Shown here: positions 24,732 to 35,307 of the stretch, in pieces
Layout of the letters: every line of letters begins with the position of its first letter
Numbering within the stretch: the stretch's first letter is position 1
Source of the DNA: JAISGQ01 sp045536305
GTDB lineage: Bacteria > Bacillota > Clostridia > Oscillospirales > Acutalibacteraceae
Assembly (NCBI GenBank): GCA_045536305.1
Contig: JAZSNH010000003.1
Span: forward strand, 1-64,000
Length of the DNA: 64,000 nt
Reading direction: 5' to 3'
Position numbers and translations under genes: made by a program
The notes under the pieces: model-generated
Told to the model about the DNA's origin: nothing
Database searches by the model: none
What the model saw: the letters and a program-made list of their open reading frames with translations, nothing else

Positions 24732-26255
24732 GTGAAGGAACGAACATATATAGCAATTGACTTAAAATCATTTTACGCTTCGGTGGAGTGTATATGCAGA
24801 GGGCTTGACCCTATGACGACTAATCTCGTAGTTGCAGACGAAAGCAGAACAGAAAAGACTATATGTCTGGCGGTGTCTCCGTCGCTGAAGGCATACGGAA
24901 TATCGGGAAGAGCGCGTCTTTTTGAGGTAGTGCAGGCTGTCAGATATGCAAACGCGGAACGAAAATCAAAAGCACCGGGAAGAAGGCTTGAGGGCACGTC
25001 TGTAAGCGATACGGAGCTTAAGGCAAACCCATCGCTTGCCATTGATTATATAGCGGCACCGCCGAGAATGGCGCATTACATTGAATACAGCACTCAGATA
25101 TATCAGGTTTATCTTAAATACATTGCGCCTGAGGATATACATGTTTATTCGATAGATGAGGTTTTTATCGATGCGACCGATTATCTGACGACCTACGGAC
25201 TTACAGGGCGAGAGCTTGCCATGAAAATGATTCTTGATGTTATGAACAATACGGGAATAACCGCGGCGGCAGGAGTCGGAACAAATATGTACCTGTGCAA
25301 GATAGCGATGGATATCGTGGCAAAGCATGTTCCTGCCGATGAAAACGGAGTGCGTATTGCCGAGCTTGATGAAATGAGCTACCGACGCACCTTGTGGACG
25401 CACAGACCGCTGACAGATTTCTGGCGTGTTGGAAGAGGCTATGCAAAAAAGCTCGAGGAGCATGGATTATACACAATGGGAGACATTGCGCGCTGCTCTG
25501 TGGGAAAACCAAATGAGTTTTATAATGAAGAACTGCTTTACAGACTGTTCGGAATAAATGCGGAGCTTCTGATAGACCATGCATGGGGCTGGGAGCCGTG
25601 TACCATATCGGAAATAAAAGCGTATAAGCCGAGCACAAACAGTATATCTTCAGGACAGGTGCTGCATTGTCCGTATACCTTTGAAAAGGCGAAGCTGATA
25701 ATTCGCGAAATGGCAGATCAGTTAGCGCTTGACCTTGTGGATAAGGCTCTTGTCTCAAATCAGATAGTCATAACAGTGGGATATGATACAGAAAATCTTA
25801 AGGATCCTCAGAGGATAAAAGAATACAAGGGAGAGATCACAACAGATCATTACGGAAGAAAAATACCGAAGCATGCCCACGGAACCGCAAATTTGGAATT
25901 TCATACATCCTCCGCAAAGGAGATAATGAATGCCGCTGTCGGTTTATATGAACGGATAACGGACAAAAAGCTTTTGGTCAGAAGACTTAACATTACAGCC
26001 AATAACGTAATAGACGAAGCCACGGTGTTAGGCGCCAAAGAGTTTATACAGCTCGATCTGTTTACCGATTATGAGGAAAAGCAAAAGCAGCAGGCAGAGC
26101 GGCAGGCTTTGCTTGATAAGGAAAAAAATATGCAGAAGGCTATGCTGACGATCAAAAGACGTTTTGGGAAAAATTCAATATTAAAGGGAATGAATCTTGA
26201 AGAGGATGCAACCGCCGCACAGCGCAATGACCGAATCGGCGGTCACAAAGCATAG
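24732..26255 (+). CDS. Y-family DNA polymerase (UmuC/ImpB/UvrX-like)
   Basis: A 507-residue translesion polymerase. The N-terminal AIDLKSFYASVE carries the first metal-binding aspartate (D10) and a steric-gate-type tyrosine region; SIDEVFIDATDYL at about residues 140-152 carries the second acidic pair. A helix-hairpin-helix thumb (TDFWRVGRGYAKKLEEHGLYTMGDIA) and a little-finger domain follow, and there is a Lys/Gln-rich tail. It is longer than DinB and closer to Bacillus UvrX/YqjW. The start is GTG with AAGGAGG upstream. A YolD-like gene follows 11 bases later, a common Firmicutes pairing for mutagenic repair. Confidence 0.93.
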   Translation: MKERTYIAIDLKSFYASVECICRGLDPMTTNLVVADESRTEKTICLAVSPSLKAYGISGRARLFEVVQAVRYANAERKSKAPGRRLEGTSVSDTELKANPSLAIDYIAAPPRMAHYIEYSTQIYQVYLKYIAPEDIHVYSIDEVFIDATDYLTTYGLTGRELAMKMILDVMNNTGITAAAGVGTNMYLCKIAMDIVAKHVPADENGVRIAELDEMSYRRTLWTHRPLTDFWRVGRGYAKKLEEHGLYTMGDIARCSVGKPNEFYNEELLYRLFGINAELLIDHAWGWEPCTISEIKAYKPSTNSISSGQVLHCPYTFEKAKLIIREMADQLALDLVDKALVSNQIVITVGYDTENLKDPQRIKEYKGEITTDHYGRKIPKHAHGTANLEFHTSSAKEIMNAAVGLYERITDKKLLVRRLNITANNVIDEATVLGAKEFIQLDLFTDYEEKQKQQAERQALLDKEKNMQKAMLTIKRRFGKNSILKGMNLEEDATAAQRNDRIGGHKA

Positions 26256-26266
26256 GAGGTGACGCC

Positions 26267-26698
26267 ATGAACGGCAAAAGTCCGTATGAAGATATAATTG
26301 ACCTTCCTCATCATGAATCCGCAAGACATCCGAGAATGCCATCTCTTGACCGTGCGGCACAGTTTTCGCCATTTGCAGCGCTCACCGGCCACAGCGATGC
26401 AATAAATGAAACAGCAAGGCTCACAACAGGGAAAATCGAGCTCGATGAGGACGCAAAGGCACTGCTTGATGCAAAGCTTAGGGTTCTTAAGGGAATGCTC
26501 GATGCAGAGCCTCAGATAACGGTGACCTACTTTGTAGAGGACAAAACAAAAATAGGCGGCGAATATGTAAAGGCAAAGGGTGGCTTAAGGTCGATAAACG
26601 AATACAGGAGAACACTGTATCTTAGCGGGGGAGAAGAGATCGAGCTTGATTATATTATTGAGATAGAAGGCGATCTGCCGCTCGGAATGATAAACTGA
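26267..26698 (+). CDS. YolD-like family protein
   Basis: A 143-residue small protein with the YolD pattern: a PRMPSLDRAAQFSPFAALTGHSDAI segment, then a beta-rich domain with ITVTYFVEDKTKIGG and LDYIIEIEGDL. YolD proteins are thought to partner Y-family polymerases as UmuD-like accessory factors; the evidence is mainly gene neighbourhood. AGGAGGTGACGCC precedes the ATG. It is in one operon with the polymerase and ends before a weak hairpin and a separate promoter for the BREX genes. Confidence 0.85.
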   Translation: MNGKSPYEDIIDLPHHESARHPRMPSLDRAAQFSPFAALTGHSDAINETARLTTGKIELDEDAKALLDAKLRVLKGMLDAEPQITVTYFVEDKTKIGGEYVKAKGGLRSINEYRRTLYLSGGEEIELDYIIEIEGDLPLGMIN

Positions 26699-26700
26699 CA

Positions 26701-26733
26701 AAAAGCCTGAAGCAATAAGCTTTGGGCTTTTGC
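26701..26733 (+). terminator. Weak terminator-like hairpin after the YolD gene
   Basis: AAAAGCCTGAAGC pairs imperfectly (two G-U or mismatched positions) with GCTTTGGGCTTTT around AATAA, with only a short T-run. Confidence 0.45.
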
Positions 26734-26735
26734 TA

Positions 26736-26764
26736 TTGCAAGAAATGTGAATTTAAGATATGAT
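26736..26764 (+). promoter_or_regulatory. Promoter of the BREX-type cluster
   Basis: TTGCAA and TATGAT are separated by 17 bp, 60 bases upstream of the brxC ATG. This separates the cluster transcriptionally from the polymerase-YolD pair. Confidence 0.65.
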
Positions 26765-26824
26765 ATATAAGTATAACTGCAAAAATGAAGTGCTTTAACC
26801 TGCACCGAATAGGGGGGTACAGCC

Positions 26825-29800
26825 ATGCGGCTGAAGGATATTTACAAATCGGATGTTTACCGTGATATAAACGGTGTAATAAAGGTCGGTCAGAGAGATG
26901 AAGAGATCGTAAAACAGGAATTGACCGAATATGTGGTGACAAAGGAGCTTAACAAGCAATTTTCACTTTTTTTAAGCAGCTACGCAAATACAGCAAATAC
27001 CTCCGCGCACAAAAACGGCGTGTGGATATCGGGCTTTTTCGGAAGCGGTAAATCTCATTTTCTGAAGATATTATCCTATATACTTTCAGGCTGCACAGCA
27101 GGGGGGAAGGCAGCAGTCGAATATTTTTCCGATAAATTTGAGGACAGCTCAATATACGAAAAAATAAAACAGTGCACTGCAGTGCCGGCAGAAACAATAC
27201 TTTTCAATATGGATGCGAAAGGCCCGTCGAATAAGGATAAATCGGCAATACGCCGAATATTTGCAAAGGTGTTTTATGAGCATCTGGGGTATTGCGGGGA
27301 CAGCATAAAGACGGCAAAGCTTGAGCAGCATATAGAAAGAGTCGGAAAAAAAGAGGAATTTATAAAAAAATTTTTGGTAATAAATAAAATTGAATGGGAA
27401 AAAGCAAGAGTGAACCATACTCTTTATGAGGACGGAATGGTAACGGTGCTCAAAGATGTTCTCGGAATGTCTGAAACAGCCGCAAGAAATTGGTTCCTGT
27501 CTTCTGAGGAGGAAATCAGCATAGAACAGCTGGCAGAAGAAATAAAGGAATATGCAGAAAGCAAAGGTAAAGGCTTCCGTCTGATATTCATGGCGGACGA
27601 GGTCGGTCAGTATATAGGCGGCGACAGCGACCTTATGCTCAATCTTCAGACACTGACAGAGGAAATCGGCATAAGGTGCGGCAATAAAGTCTGGATTATC
27701 GTTACAAGTCAGGAGTCTATAGATTCCGCCGCAGAATCGGACAGATACGATTTTTCAAAAATTCAGGGACGTTTCGCGGTAAGACTGAATCTTACATCCG
27801 CATCGGTTGATGAAGTCATAAAAAAGCGTATACTTGCAAAAACAAACCGGGCTGAAGAACTGCTTTGCGAGCAGTATAGAAGAAACAGTACAATTCTGAA
27901 AAATATATTTACTTTTGCAAATTCCATGTCTGCGGCAAGGGGATATTCAGATTGCGAAGAATTTACAGAGACCTATCCCTTTGTTCCCTATCAGTTTGCT
28001 CTGATGCAGAATGCACTTTTTCAGATAAGCAGACACAGTGATTTTGGAAAACATCTTGCAGGCGGCGAACGGACTATGCTTTCCGCGTTCAGGGAAGCGG
28101 CTGCGGCGGCCGCAGAAAAGGACGAAAATTATCTTGTACCGTTCTGGGCTTTTTATGACACAATAAGTGCCTCTCTTGATGCGTCCGTCCGCAATATTTT
28201 TGAAAGAGCGGAAAAGGACGAATATCTTAATTTGCATGATTTAAGGGTTTTAAAGCTTCTGTATCTTATTCGATATACCGACAAAGTCAAAGCATCGGCG
28301 GACAATATAGCTGTTCTGATGACAGAGAGCATACAGGAGGATAAAATAAAACTGCAAAATTGCGTCAAGGAATCGCTCGGCAGATTGCTTTACAAAAATT
28401 ATATTGCACGCAGTGCAGATGTCTTCGTGTTTCTGACCGAAGAAGAACAGATAATAGAAAACGATATCCGTTTTATGCCGATCGACAGCGAAGCTGTTGC
28501 AGGTGAGATCGCCCGTGTGATATTTGAAAATTTATATACAAGCAGAGCGGTGAAATTGGCAAATCGTGAATTTTCATATAACAGAACAGCAGATGGAAAA
28601 ACGATCGGTCGGTGCAATGAGAGCGCAGGACTGCATATAATAACGGCGGCATCGCATCTGTACGATGCCGATGAGCAGGAGCTTATAATGCGCTCGGCAG
28701 AAAACAATGAGGCAATAGTCGTGCTGGCAGAGGGCTGTCCGTATTATGAAGAGCTTGAAAGCGCACTGAAGATAAACAAATACATAAAAAGCAGAAGCAT
28801 ACATAAGCTTCCCGAAAAAGCTTCGGAAATGCTCAGGGAAAAGCAGCAGCAGGCAATACTGCATGAAAAAAGAGCAGCAGAATATATTGCAGACTCAATA
28901 GTCGGCGCAAAGCTTTATGTTGCGGGAGAAAAGGCGGTAATCAGGAAATCGGGTGCAAAGGCAAGGCTTGACGCTGTATTGGAGAAGCTGATAAAAAGAG
29001 TTTATTCAAAGCTTGGATATATATCCTATAATTTCGAAAAGGAAGAAATACGCGATGTTTTAAGCGGCAAAGAAAAAGCTAATAAAGAAGCAATTGCGGA
29101 GATAGAGCAGTATCTCGAAATGCAGAGCATGAAATCAATACCCGTATCTATGGGGGAGCTTCTGCGGCGTTTTTCAGGCATTCCCTACGGTTGGCGCGGG
29201 CCCGATATCGCGGCGGCAGCGGCGACGCTTGCTTTGGATAAGAGGGCAGAGCTTTTTTACTGCGGAGTGCCTCTCGATCTCTCAAAGGCAGAGACTGCAG
29301 AGTACCTTGTGGGAACAGAAAGCGAAAAAACAACTGTTATAAAAAGAACAGCAATACCGTCCTCGCTGATAAAAAAAGCACGTGGTGTGCTGAAGGAATA
29401 TTTCAATACAATGGACATTCCGAACGACGAGCATGAACTGGTGTATTTTTCTGTTGAAAAGCTCGAGAGAGAACAAAACGATCTGAAAAAGCTTCTCAAT
29501 AAGGAATACGCTGCTGAAAAATATCCGGGCAAATCAGTGCTTACAAAAGGAATAAAGCTGTGCGGAGAGGTTCTCAAATTAAAAGCAGACGGCGCTGCTT
29601 TTCTTGCGAAAATTGCAGAGCTCGATGACGAACTGTTGGATTTTGCCGATGATATGTCAGAGATATATTCTTTTTTCAGAAGCCAGAGACCGATATTCGA
29701 CAGTGCCGAGGCTCTTTTAACCTCGCTTTCTTCCGAAAAAGGATATTTTGCAAAAGAGAGCGAGCTTCTGCAAGCAATAGAGCAGACGGAGGAAATACTA

Positions 29801-30235
29801 TCACTTGAAAGACCTTACGGGAAAATCAGCAGTATTCCGATGCTCATTCGAAAAATAAAAGATATATATGACCGCATTTTAAAAGAAAAAAAGGATGAGG
29901 TACTGTCCGAAATAATCAATGCGGCAGAAAAGATATCAAAAATATGCAGAGCAATGGGCGTGCCTGAGGATAAGAAAAGAGCAGCTGCATTCAATGAAAA
30001 GGAAAATGCCTTAAGGTGTGCACAGAGCCTTGTCATTGCTGATGCAATATCCGCCCAGACGGCACATCTATACTCGGACACAGTAAAGGAAATGCTTGAA
30101 AAAATCGTAATAAGCGGTGAGGTATTCGGCTTTGCAAGGCTTGAATGCAGTGAGGATATTGAAAATTATCTTTCAGACATCAGGGGTAAGCTTACAGCCA
30201 TGCTGAAAGAACACGGTGTATTTAACATAGTCTGA
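26825..30235 (+). CDS. brxC: BREX system P-loop protein BrxC
   Basis: A 1136-residue large AAA-like ATPase. Hallmarks are an N-terminal YKSDVYRDINGVIKV stretch, Walker A GFFGSGKSHF at residues 70-79, a Walker B-like LIFMADEVGQYIG, and a QESIDS sensor region followed by IQGRFAVRLNL. The rest is long helical sequence with coiled-coil potential. Length matches BrxC/PglY proteins. In BREX defence BrxC is essential for both phage blocking and host methylation, but its biochemical role is unsettled. AGGGGGG lies 7 bases before the ATG. Two PglX-like genes and a PglX C-terminal piece follow within 26 bases each; no PglZ, BrxA, BrxB or BrxL is seen. Confidence 0.92.
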   Translation: MRLKDIYKSDVYRDINGVIKVGQRDEEIVKQELTEYVVTKELNKQFSLFLSSYANTANTSAHKNGVWISGFFGSGKSHFLKILSYILSGCTAGGKAAVEYFSDKFEDSSIYEKIKQCTAVPAETILFNMDAKGPSNKDKSAIRRIFAKVFYEHLGYCGDSIKTAKLEQHIERVGKKEEFIKKFLVINKIEWEKARVNHTLYEDGMVTVLKDVLGMSETAARNWFLSSEEEISIEQLAEEIKEYAESKGKGFRLIFMADEVGQYIGGDSDLMLNLQTLTEEIGIRCGNKVWIIVTSQESIDSAAESDRYDFSKIQGRFAVRLNLTSASVDEVIKKRILAKTNRAEELLCEQYRRNSTILKNIFTFANSMSAARGYSDCEEFTETYPFVPYQFALMQNALFQISRHSDFGKHLAGGERTMLSAFREAAAAAAEKDENYLVPFWAFYDTISASLDASVRNIFERAEKDEYLNLHDLRVLKLLYLIRYTDKVKASADNIAVLMTESIQEDKIKLQNCVKESLGRLLYKNYIARSADVFVFLTEEEQIIENDIRFMPIDSEAVAGEIARVIFENLYTSRAVKLANREFSYNRTADGKTIGRCNESAGLHIITAASHLYDADEQELIMRSAENNEAIVVLAEGCPYYEELESALKINKYIKSRSIHKLPEKASEMLREKQQQAILHEKRAAEYIADSIVGAKLYVAGEKAVIRKSGAKARLDAVLEKLIKRVYSKLGYISYNFEKEEIRDVLSGKEKANKEAIAEIEQYLEMQSMKSIPVSMGELLRRFSGIPYGWRGPDIAAAAATLALDKRAELFYCGVPLDLSKAETAEYLVGTESEKTTVIKRTAIPSSLIKKARGVLKEYFNTMDIPNDEHELVYFSVEKLEREQNDLKKLLNKEYAAEKYPGKSVLTKGIKLCGEVLKLKADGAAFLAKIAELDDELLDFADDMSEIYSFFRSQRPIFDSAEALLTSLSSEKGYFAKESELLQAIEQTEEILSLERPYGKISSIPMLIRKIKDIYDRILKEKKDEVLSEIINAAEKISKICRAMGVPEDKKRAAAFNEKENALRCAQSLVIADAISAQTAHLYSDTVKEMLEKIVISGEVFGFARLECSEDIENYLSDIRGKLTAMLKEHGVFNIV

Positions 30236-30261
30236 TCCACAAAAGAACGGAAGATAGATGA

Positions 30262-32712
30262 ATGAATAAGACTGTGATAAAAAGCTTTGCGGTAAAAGCA
30301 AGGCGTCAGCTGCTCGATGCGGTCAGACAAAAGGCGTATGAGCACGGAATAACAGAGAAAAGCGATAAAGGGCAGTGCAGACAGCTTTCGGAAAGGATTA
30401 GCGAAAAAGGCTATTCTGCTGTAATGGAAGAGGCTGCCTACACATGGTTCAACCGTTTTATTGCATTGAGATTTATGGAAGCAAACGGATACCTGCCCTC
30501 TAAAATTCGTGTCTTTACAGATGAAAGCGGCGCCTTCAGACCCGAGATACTTAAGGAGGCATTGACGGCAGAGCTTTCTGGAGCAGACAAAGGCAAGGTG
30601 CTCGGTTTCATTGAAAATCAGGAAAATGAAAAGCTTTACAGATATCTTCTTGTGGCACAGTGCAATGAACTGAGCGAGTGTCTGCCGTGGCTGTTCGATA
30701 AAGAATCAGAGTGGGCAGATATCCTGCTTCCTGACAATCTTTTAAGTGAAGACAGCGTGCTCGGAAAAATGATATCCGAAATAGAGGAAGAGGAATTTAA
30801 AGGCTCGGTCGAAATAATAGGGTGGCTTTATCAGTACTACATTTCTGAAAAGCACGACGAGACGGTGAATGTATATAAGGGAACAGTTAAGAAAGAGGAT
30901 ATCCCTGCCGCGACACAGCTTTTTACAACAGATTGGATAGTAAGGTATATGGTTGATAATTCCCTCGGCAGATACTGGATAGAACGCCATCCAGAAAGCC
31001 CGCTGAGAGAAAAGCTCGAGTACCTTGTAACGCCGAAATCGGGAAAGATACCCTGTACAAACGAAGATGTCAGACCGCAAAACCTTACACTTTTTGACCC
31101 GTGTATGGGAAGCGGACATATTCTTGTATATGCCTTTGAGGTGCTGATGGAGATATACAGGGAATGCGGATACAGCGAGCGCGATGCGGCAGAGGAGATA
31201 GTAAAAAATAATCTTTACGGGGCAGACATTGACGACCGATGCACTCAGCTTGCCTGTTTTGCACTTGTCATGAAGGCAAGAGGCTATGACAGACGTTTTC
31301 TCGAAAAAAAGATAGCTCCAAACCTCGTATCGTTAAAAGAAAGTGATAATGCATTTATCGAAATGCCCGACAAGGAGCAAAGCGAAACGTGCAAATACCT
31401 TGTTGATATTTTTTCGCACAGCAAGGAAACAGGCTCTCTTATCCGTATTGAAAGCAGAGATTATGATGCATTTACAGCTTATCTTGACAATTATACCGAT
31501 ACCGCACAGAAAAATGAAGCGGCAAAGCTTCGAAGCCTTGCAGTGCAGGCAAAGCTTCTCTCGGGAAAGTATGCTGTGGTGTGTACAAATCCGCCATATT
31601 TGGGCAAGACAGAGGGATGGCTTAAGGAATATATCAATTCGGAATATAAGCCGTATTCGAACGATCTGTTCAGTGTGTTTGTATTCAGAAATTTTGAATT
31701 TTGCATCGATAACGGATACACCGCATACATGACGCCCTTTGTGTGGATGTTTATAAGATCCTACGAAAATCTGCGCCGTTTTATAATTGAAAATAAATCC
31801 ATCGTGTCCTTGGTACAGCTGGAGTACTCTGCGTATGAGGATGCCGCGGTCCCTGTGTGCGCTTTTGTTGTAAAGAACGAAAAAAGCCGCGGCAAAGCGC
31901 TGTGCTGTCGTCTTTCCGAATTTAAGGGCGGAATGGAAATACAGAAGAAAATGATGAAGATCGCGGCAGCCGATCCCGAATGCGGCTTTGTTTACGAGAT
32001 ATCGCAGACGGACTTTTTGAAAATTTCAGGCATACCGATAGCGTACTGGGCAAACGAAAATATAATAAGAGCATTTGAAAACGAAAAAACAATAGGCGAT
32101 GTCGCATCTGTTAAAATCGGTATGGGAACAGGAAAAAATGCACTGTTTCTCCGCAATTGGTGGGAAACGGCATACCCGAGCATAGATTTTTCGCTCACCT
32201 CGGTAAAAGACCTTGCAAACACCGGCGGCAGATGGTTTCCATACAATAAGGGCGGCGATTACCGCCTCTGGTACGGCAATCTGCAGGAGGTAATATGGTT
32301 TGACAAAGAGGGCAGGGAGAAGCTGAAGGAAATGTCGGGATACAGGGAAAACGGGGGATATGAATATTATTTCCAAAAAGGAATAACATGGACCTTCATA
32401 AGCTCGTCAAAGTTCGGCGTAAGGTGCAGACCCTGCGGCTCGGTATTCGATGTGGCAGGCTCGACGCTGTTTGTCGATGAAGAGAAATTTAATTATCTGC
32501 TTGCGTTTCTTGCCTCAAAGGTCAGCGGCTGTATGCTGAAAATGCTAAACCCCACAATGAACTGTCAGGCAGGAAATATTAAGAGCCTTCCCATAATTTT
32601 CGAAAGGGAAGGGGAGGCGGAAAGGATCGCGGCAGAAAACATAGAGCTGTCGAAGCAAGATTGGGATTCTTTTGAAACCTCGTATGACTTTAAAAGACAC
32701 CCTCTTGTATAA
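30262..32712 (+). CDS. pglX: PglX-type adenine-specific methyltransferase, first copy, lacking the C-terminal domain
   Basis: An 816-residue N6-adenine methyltransferase of the BREX PglX family. SAM motif I is FDPCMGSGHIL at about residues 278-288 and catalytic NPPY is at 443-446. A helical N-terminal domain (MNKTVIKSFAVKARRQL) precedes them, and the region after residue about 560 is the likely target-recognition part. It ends at DWDSFETSYDFKRHPLV and a stop. Intact PglX proteins (about 1150-1250 residues) continue here into a C-terminal domain that is missing from this protein. A GGAAG ribosome site is present. The second copy starts 26 bases later. Confidence 0.9.
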   Translation: MNKTVIKSFAVKARRQLLDAVRQKAYEHGITEKSDKGQCRQLSERISEKGYSAVMEEAAYTWFNRFIALRFMEANGYLPSKIRVFTDESGAFRPEILKEALTAELSGADKGKVLGFIENQENEKLYRYLLVAQCNELSECLPWLFDKESEWADILLPDNLLSEDSVLGKMISEIEEEEFKGSVEIIGWLYQYYISEKHDETVNVYKGTVKKEDIPAATQLFTTDWIVRYMVDNSLGRYWIERHPESPLREKLEYLVTPKSGKIPCTNEDVRPQNLTLFDPCMGSGHILVYAFEVLMEIYRECGYSERDAAEEIVKNNLYGADIDDRCTQLACFALVMKARGYDRRFLEKKIAPNLVSLKESDNAFIEMPDKEQSETCKYLVDIFSHSKETGSLIRIESRDYDAFTAYLDNYTDTAQKNEAAKLRSLAVQAKLLSGKYAVVCTNPPYLGKTEGWLKEYINSEYKPYSNDLFSVFVFRNFEFCIDNGYTAYMTPFVWMFIRSYENLRRFIIENKSIVSLVQLEYSAYEDAAVPVCAFVVKNEKSRGKALCCRLSEFKGGMEIQKKMMKIAAADPECGFVYEISQTDFLKISGIPIAYWANENIIRAFENEKTIGDVASVKIGMGTGKNALFLRNWWETAYPSIDFSLTSVKDLANTGGRWFPYNKGGDYRLWYGNLQEVIWFDKEGREKLKEMSGYRENGGYEYYFQKGITWTFISSSKFGVRCRPCGSVFDVAGSTLFVDEEKFNYLLAFLASKVSGCMLKMLNPTMNCQAGNIKSLPIIFEREGEAERIAAENIELSKQDWDSFETSYDFKRHPLV

Positions 32713-32737
32713 AGAAATACGGAAAGGAAGCGGCGGC

Positions 32738-35287
32738 ATGAACAAAACAGCAATAAAAAAATATGCGATTCGTGCGCGCGCTCAGCTTATAGAAGCGGTA
32801 AAGCAAAGAGCGTATGAATACGGAATAACCGAAACAAGCCGAAAACTGCCCGAAGGCAAGCTCCTGACCGAAACAGAAACAAAGCAGTACCGCATGCTTA
32901 CAGAGCGTATAAATGAAAAGGGCTATTCATTTGTAATGGAAGAAGCCGCATATACGTGGTTCAATCGCTTTATGGCATTGAGATTTATGGAAGCAAACGG
33001 ATATCTGCCGTCGAAAATACGTGTTTTTACAGATGAGAACGGCAAATTTGCACCTGAAATACTGAGAGATGCGGTAAGTATCGAGCAGGAGGGAACGGAT
33101 AAAAGCAAGATACTCGAGCTTGTTGAAAGACAGGATAACGAAGAGCTTTACAAATATCTGCTGATAGCTCAGTGCAATGCGCTCAACGATGGTCTGCCGT
33201 ATATGTTTGAAAAAATATCAGGCTGGCTGGAGCTGCTTTTTCCCAAAGGACTTCTGAGAAAAGACAGCGTTATAGGCTGTATGATAGACGAAGTGCCCGA
33301 AGAAGACTGGCTCGATGCAGTGCAGATTATCGGATGGCTGTATCAGTACTATAACACCGAGCTTAAGGACGAGACCTTTGCGCTTTTGAAACAGAATGTA
33401 AAAATCAGCAAGGAACATATACCTGCCGCAACACAGCTTTTTACGCCTGACTTTATAGTGCGTTACATGGTGGAAAATTCGTTGGGACGCCTCTGGCTTA
33501 AATCACATTACGATGAAAAGCTTAAGAAAAACTGGAAATATTATATTGATCAGGCAGAGCAGAATAAAGAAGAAATAACGGAAAACCCATGTCTTCGCCC
33601 GGAGGAAATAAAGTTTATCGATCCGTGTGCAGGCTCAGGTCAGATACTTGTATATGCATTTGATGTGCTGATGCAGATATATTTATCCTGCGGTTTTCAG
33701 GAGCGTGATGCAGCGAGGTCAATACTTGAAAACAATCTGTTCGGGCTTGATATCGATGATCGTGCAGGACAGCTTGCATATTTTTCGGTAATGATGAAGG
33801 CAAGAAAATACGACCGAAAAATCCTTGAAAGAGGCATAACACCAAATGTCTTTGCCGTAAAAGACACCGCATTTATGGATGATGAATTCATTTCATTTTT
33901 CGCAGAAAAAAACGGTGCTGTGGAATATGATCTTACAAGCCTTCGTTCTGTTTTTGCCGATGCAAAGGAATACGGAAGCCTTATAGAGCCGATCGAATCG
34001 GAAACAAAGGAAATAAAAAGACAATCTGAGGAGATTTGCACAAACTCTGCAAACAATATATTCGGTTTGATTTATAAGGCAAAGGCGCAGGCTCTTTGCG
34101 CCATTGCAAAGCAAGCTGAAATGCTGACGCAGAAATACCATGTTGTTGTGACAAATCCGCCGTATATGGGAGCGAGCGGAATGAGTGCAAAGCTGTACGA
34201 ATTTGTAAGAAAGCACTATCCCGACAGCAAGAATGATCTGTTTGCGGTATTTATAGAGCGGTGTGCAAAAATGCTCGACGAAAACGGATATCTCGCAATG
34301 CTCACCCAACATGCATGGATGTTTCTCTCGGGCTATGAAAAGCTGAGAAGAAAGCTTTTAAAGAGAACCATAATAAATATGATCCATCTGGGAGCAAGAG
34401 CATTTGAGGAAATAGGCGGCGAGGTGGTGCAGACTGTCGGCTTTGTTATAAAAAATGCCGATACGGCCGATTATAAGGGAACATATTGCCGTCTTACTGA
34501 ACCGACAACACAGAGAGAGAAGGAAGAATGCTTTCTGTCGGGGAAAAATCGCTATGTGACCTCAGAGTCCGTTTTTTCAAAGATACCGGGAAGTCCTGTG
34601 GCTTACTGGGTCAGCGACAGTGTTCTTGAGAAATTTGAAAAATGCCCGAAGCTCAATGATGTCGGTATTACAAGGCTTGGAATGACCACAGGAGAAAACG
34701 CCCGTTTTGTAAGATATTGGTACGAAATAGACAGAGAATTGTGTGAATTTGATGTGCTTTCACAGGAGGAGCTTGATAATAGAAAAGGATATTGGGTGCC
34801 TTATAATAAGGGCGGAGCCTTCCGCAAGTGGTACGGAAACAATGATTGTGTGCTGTACTGGAAAAACGGCGGAGAGGCTGTAAAAACCTTTGCCGATGAA
34901 AAGGGACGTATCCGCTCAACCGTTCCTAACACGGAATATTATTTTAAGCCCTGTGCATCATGGTCAAAGATAAGCACAGGCAAAATATCCTTCAGATATA
35001 AGTGCAGCAGTATTTTTGATGTTGCAGGAGCGTGCTATTTCGCGGCAAAATACGATTTAAGATATATGATGGGTTTATTGAATTCATCCGTTGTAGATAT
35101 TATGATCGGCGCGCTTTCTCCCACACTCAATTATGAGGGCGGTCAGATAGCATCGCTGCCTGTGCTCTATGACAGTGAAAAAAACGATACCGTATGCGGT
35201 ATCGTAGAGGAAAATATAAATATTTCAAAAAAGGACTGGGACAGCTTTGAAACCTCGTGGGATTTCAAACGCCATCCGCTTGTATAG
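32738..35287 (+). CDS. pglX: PglX-type adenine-specific methyltransferase, second copy, lacking the C-terminal domain
   Basis: An 849-residue paralogue of the preceding gene, with the same layout: MNKTAIKKYAIRARAQL start, motif I DPCAGSGQIL at residue 295, NPPY at 473-476, and the same terminal DWDSFETSWDFKRHPLV followed by a stop. The N-terminal halves are close in sequence (for example both have EEAAYTWFNRF and LRFMEANGYLPSKIRVFTDE), while the middle and target-recognition parts diverge more, so the two may methylate different sites. The ATG at 32738 follows GGAAAGGAAG; a longer frame overlaps the first copy and lacks a site. Confidence 0.9.
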   Translation: MNKTAIKKYAIRARAQLIEAVKQRAYEYGITETSRKLPEGKLLTETETKQYRMLTERINEKGYSFVMEEAAYTWFNRFMALRFMEANGYLPSKIRVFTDENGKFAPEILRDAVSIEQEGTDKSKILELVERQDNEELYKYLLIAQCNALNDGLPYMFEKISGWLELLFPKGLLRKDSVIGCMIDEVPEEDWLDAVQIIGWLYQYYNTELKDETFALLKQNVKISKEHIPAATQLFTPDFIVRYMVENSLGRLWLKSHYDEKLKKNWKYYIDQAEQNKEEITENPCLRPEEIKFIDPCAGSGQILVYAFDVLMQIYLSCGFQERDAARSILENNLFGLDIDDRAGQLAYFSVMMKARKYDRKILERGITPNVFAVKDTAFMDDEFISFFAEKNGAVEYDLTSLRSVFADAKEYGSLIEPIESETKEIKRQSEEICTNSANNIFGLIYKAKAQALCAIAKQAEMLTQKYHVVVTNPPYMGASGMSAKLYEFVRKHYPDSKNDLFAVFIERCAKMLDENGYLAMLTQHAWMFLSGYEKLRRKLLKRTIINMIHLGARAFEEIGGEVVQTVGFVIKNADTADYKGTYCRLTEPTTQREKEECFLSGKNRYVTSESVFSKIPGSPVAYWVSDSVLEKFEKCPKLNDVGITRLGMTTGENARFVRYWYEIDRELCEFDVLSQEELDNRKGYWVPYNKGGAFRKWYGNNDCVLYWKNGGEAVKTFADEKGRIRSTVPNTEYYFKPCASWSKISTGKISFRYKCSSIFDVAGACYFAAKYDLRYMMGLLNSSVVDIMIGALSPTLNYEGGQIASLPVLYDSEKNDTVCGIVEENINISKKDWDSFETSWDFKRHPLV

Positions 35288-35307
35288 CTGTGACAGAGGG
35301 TGATATA

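Noticed and set aside
35257..35307. Programmed frameshift fusing pglX copy 2 to the C-terminal protein
   Set aside because: The frames overlap, but no clear slippery heptamer in the right phase is present, and the C-terminal gene has its own ribosome site and ATG; copy 1 also stops at the same residue with no downstream fusion partner.
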